Shown here piece by piece: positions 19,235 to 22,049 of a stretch of 22,049 bases of DNA (within the stretch, counting starts at the first letter, position 1; each line of letters opens with the position of its first letter). The position numbers were made by a program, and so were the translations under genes. This DNA is from Hypholoma sublateritium FD-334 SS-4. Lineage: Eukaryota; Basidiomycota; Agaricomycetes; Agaricales; Strophariaceae. Under the pieces are notes generated by a model that saw only the letters and a program-made list of their open reading frames with translations, was not told where the DNA came from and did not search any database. The DNA is taken from assembly GCA_000827495.1 (NCBI GenBank), contig KN817646.1, positions 42,998 through 65,046 of the forward strand. Direction: 5' to 3'.

Positions 19235-20075
19235 TTTTGGTCGTGATATGTTCGTTAGTGTGTAAGGAATCGCCCGGCGATTTGAAGAAAACTAAGTTGT
19301 TATATTTGAAGGTCAAAAGTATTAGTTTGAAGGGCCGTGTATAATATAATCTTCGAGATTGTTAGAAAGAAAGTGAAGTTGATATAGACAGAATGAAGCT
19401 CACCTTGCAATGCCCCTGAAAGAGATCGAGAGGCTGTCGAAATGGATCCGAGTAGGGAAACCTGGTGAGGAATCTAGCAGAAGACGTCTTCGACTTTATA
19501 ATTTGAACACGTACCATATTAATATTGTCCGGCCTACATTGTTCGTGTGCAAGCGTTTTGGCATCGCGACCGACGCGACGTGTAAGGCCAAGGAGTCAGC
19601 ACAGTGGTTGGGCCCCCCCCCTTATTTGGCCACAGGGCGTAGCCAAATAAACGCAAAATACGGCAACGCCCGCATGGTCTCGCTACAACCGCGCGCCCGC
19701 CCACGCGCGCTCTCTGCGTACGTCTGAGTCTCATATTTCACCATAGAACTCAAGTTTACGCTTTATTCTATTAAATACTCTCCCTAAAATATGTCATTTT
19801 ATTTCTCAGTACGTGCAACATTTCGCCAACGCTGCGATGATGTAGAAGACCGGAAGCGGCCTTCCGGCTCTATCAATATACACCGGCCCCTGGTCTCCCT
19901 AAATTATGTACTTTATATTATTTATAGCCGGATCCCACCTCCCAACAATCGTGGCTATCTTCGCACTTCACGTCAACGTAAGTAAGTGGCTTCAGGATTT
20001 GTGCTCTCTTTTTTGTTAATCCCAAGCCACGAAGATTCAGAGCGACAAACGATTACTTGAAAGCAGCAATGAACG
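19235..20075. other. Upstream region of the BTG-like gene and intergenic DNA
   Basis: AT-rich sequence at about 19235-19390 is a plausible 5' region of the minus-strand BTG-like gene, but no clear TATA box is seen. Frames at 19410-19727 (plus) and 19534-19734 (minus) overlap each other and resemble nothing. The interval also holds the hairpin at 19622-19650. Confidence 0.45.
19613..19650. repeat. C9 homopolymer followed by perfect hairpin
   Basis: Nine C residues (19613-19621) precede TTATTTGGC (19622-19630), which pairs exactly with GCCAAATAA (19642-19650) across an 11-base loop. The homopolymer is a likely spot for sequencing length error. Confidence 0.7.
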
Positions 20076-20079
20076 CGAC

Positions 20080-20530
20080 GTCCGCATCGCCTGGTCGATG
20101 TGCCCATATTACGGCCGGGATGCCATCTGGACAGCCGGCATGAACAATGGCCGCCCGGCGAGGGCTGGCGATGACTGGCGTTGGCATAGCGTCCTGAGCA
20201 CTGCTCGGCGTTAGTCAGAGCCTCAGAGACGCTCCTCCTTTCCGCCTCGTCAAACACCGGCGGAATTTCCGCACTCGATGCGCACCAGCTGCTCTTCCGC
20301 GTGTGCGCGAGCGGATGGTCTGCGTACCGTGCGTGCGGACGGTAAGTATGTATCTAGAGGATACGTAGAATTATTTAGCAATATTGACAATCTCAAGGGC
20401 TTGGGCGTACAAACAAAGGCGCGGCCCCATCGTCGCCTTATCGATGGACCCGCACCTGGTCCCGGGATGGTGTCCGGAAGCCCGGCGTGGAAAGTGGGCG
20501 GCCGGCGAGGGCTGGCATTGACAAGTGGGG
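20080..20530 (+). repeat. Diverged direct repeat, two copies of about 100 bp
   Basis: About 20080-20180 and about 20432-20530 align collinearly: TCGATG-GCCC, CCGGGATG, a TCTGGA/TCCGGA box, GCCGGC/CCCGGC, then GGCGAGGGCTGGC and GACTGG/GACAAGTGG. Copies lie about 350 bp apart. The best-conserved part is the CCGGCGAGGGCTGGC box. No protein frame is shared. Confidence 0.55.
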
Positions 20531-21700
20531 CTATATCCTGCTGGACGTCGACGCCCACAGGTGCGCTTTCACCCAACGTGGATACAGCTGCGAGTTCTTG
20601 CTTAAACGACGGAGATTGCATGTAAAAAAATGTGACGAGCGTGCACGGGGGCGCGAGCGTGCCATGTGCATGCGTGCGGACGACGATACTCTGATGACAA
20701 ATATCTGCAATATGAAGTGTTAGTATATACAGTTGCCTGCAGCTCACAGCGGGTACCCATAACATGCTATGTAAACAGCTTTTCTCCCAACGTGAATATG
20801 CATTATCTTGAGTATCTACCTACATGTGTGATTCATGCATCAATTTGGGCGCGCGTCCATCAATACATCCCACCGCTGCGGTCCAACATTTCATCCGTGT
20901 GCGTGAGCACCCGTTTAAATGCGTCAAATCCGTTCAGCGCGACACTTCGCGATCATGTGCGCATTCGAAGTACGTAGCTAAATATACAATTTACAAAGGT
21001 GTGCAGCTGGGAGATTGGCGGAGTAGGACTACTCGAAGCGAGTTGATACTTCAGAAGACGTGGAGTGACAGACATTCTCTGGCTCAGACCTGGGTGCTAT
21101 GGCAGAGCGGTGCTACACGCGTAGCTTATATTCACGTTTTTCTTGATATTTTTCTGAGATAATTAGTGTAGAAAGGTCAATGACTATGGCGTTCAAAGTG
21201 TACAAATATGGCTGCGGGGAGCACGCACAATCTTATAGTTGCCGAAGGTACATCGATTCCCTTAGAATTCCCATAGACGTACGGTTATGGGTAAAATCTG
21301 TGATTTGCTTTCTATTTCTGTGTCTAAGTGCAAAGGGATCGCCGCGTCGAGCTCTGCAATGTTTTCGCATCGCCGTCCGCGAGCAACGCGCACGCACTAT
21401 CTCGATACATATACTTGCGGGCACCGTCTCGGTCACTGTATCTAATCTAATCTCATTCAAATTGTTGTAGTACTAGGCATAAGCCTACACATGTGTGAAG
21501 GCGTATTCCGTATTCCATATCTGGACTTCGTAGTACTCGTGCTTAAATCTAACTAAACCCATACATTCGTACACGAATGAAGTTTTGTATGTATTCGCCC
21601 CAACAGGCGGCGAAAAGCTCATCTTGTAGTATATTGAGATCTGACGTGGTTCGCATTGGGTTCGCATTGCACTGTAGTGCACTGTGCAGTCAACTTCTGG
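20531..21700. other. No supportable gene
   Basis: Only short frames without recognisable content occur. A 171-codon minus-strand frame (20250-20765) overlaps the direct repeat and two equally long plus-strand frames, so I do not call it. Confidence 0.5.
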
Positions 21701-21706
21701 ACGACG

Positions 21707-21827
21707 ATGTCAAAGGTAAGTATTCCCGGTTTTAGCTGACTTAATCAACATATACATCCAGCCGCATATGCAACCTATCTATATTAAAGGTGCGTTGAAC
21801 CCTACAACGCAAACCCCCAAATCTTGA
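21707..21827 (+). CDS. Small spliced ORF, possibly the 5' end of a larger gene
   Basis: ATGTCAAAG (21707-21715) is followed by an excellent 46-nt intron (21716-21761): donor GTAAGT, branch GCTGAC, acceptor ATCCAG. The phase-0 continuation reads through CCGCATATG... to a TGA at 21825-21827, giving a 24-residue peptide (MSKPHMQPIYIKG...). A second donor-like AAG|GTGCGT at 21789 means that the true transcript may splice again and continue beyond the window. It ends directly at the GCATGC cluster, so an insertion may have cut a gene here. Confidence 0.35.
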
Positions 21828-21830
21828 TTT

Positions 21831-21980
21831 GAGGCATGCTCAACAACCGCTGGGTATTTTCCCACGAAACTTGGCAGGAGGAGGCATGCCATATATAGTA
21901 ATAGGCATGCCACAAAATTACATAAGCATGCCACTTGCTACTGGCGGTACAGCCGGTTCACATGTATATTGAGGCATGCT
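21831..21980 (+). repeat. Cluster of five GCATGC palindromes
   Basis: GCATGC occurs at 21834, 21884, 21905, 21926 and 21974 (first base), mostly as GGCATGC. Spacings are 50, 21, 21 and 48 bases. Inverted repeats TGGG...CCCA (about 21851-21864) and CCCAC...GTGGG (about 21981-21997) accompany the first and last copies. The 21-base spacing is two helical turns, so it could be a multi-site protein-binding array or part of a repeat continuing beyond the window. Confidence 0.6.
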
Positions 21981-22049
21981 CCCACGGTAGGTGTGGGAAT
22001 ATGATGGCTTGGGCATATTTGGAAAATAGACATAAACAGCTTTTGGCAT

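Noticed and set aside
20250..20765. 171-codon minus-strand frame
   Set aside because: It overlaps a direct repeat and competing plus-strand frames, with no motif or supporting splice pattern.
1..22049. tRNA genes, rRNA, CRISPR array, retrotransposon polymerase or transposase genes
   Set aside because: No B-box-like GGTTCGANNCC with matching acceptor stem, no regular spacer-repeat array, and no reverse transcriptase or transposase catalytic motifs were seen in the translated frames.

Overview
The window looks like nuclear DNA of a filamentous basidiomycete, probably an Agaricomycete. There are no bacterial-style operons or long intronless genes. The recognisable genes are split by short introns (46-88 nt) with GT...AG ends, often with CTNAN-like branch points, and two proteins resemble fungal families (an FHA-domain protein and a BTG/Tob-type protein). 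The assignment rests on protein resemblance and intron style, not on a database search.

Bases 1 to about 12,850 contain no intact gene that I can support. They hold degenerate repeats: a three-copy array of roughly 450-bp modules (about 361-2060), a seven-unit array of about 115-160 bp (about 4620-5400), and a duplicated block of about 500 bp (about 6980-7480 and 8476-9035) with a fragment of a third copy near 11165-11240. Several pyrimidine-rich tracts and one TATA-like promoter lie among them. Two apparently broken multi-intron genes face each other: plus strand about 9729-11040 and minus strand about 11109-11774. Their splice-site patterns are good but their frames are interrupted, and an inverted repeat lies between them.

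Bases 12,850-19,300 are the gene-bearing half. In order: a two-exon plus-strand gene for a cysteine-cluster protein with a proline-rich linker and helical C-terminus (12921-14160); a cluster of inverted repeats (14967-15246); a three-exon plus-strand gene for an unusually short FHA-domain protein of the Far10/Vps64/SLMAP type (15600-16318); a broken multi-intron minus-strand gene (about 17431-18105); and a two-exon minus-strand gene for a BTG/Tob-like anti-proliferative protein (18207-19234).

Bases 19,300-22,049 are mostly non-coding, with hairpins, a diverged 100-bp direct repeat, a small spliced ORF that may be the first exons of a gene running off the window, and a terminal cluster of five GCATGC palindromes. 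I see no CRISPR array, rRNA, tRNA, reverse transcriptase, transposase or secondary-metabolite enzyme. Nothing shows that the three better genes form one pathway. The layout reads as isolated genes embedded in decayed repeat DNA.
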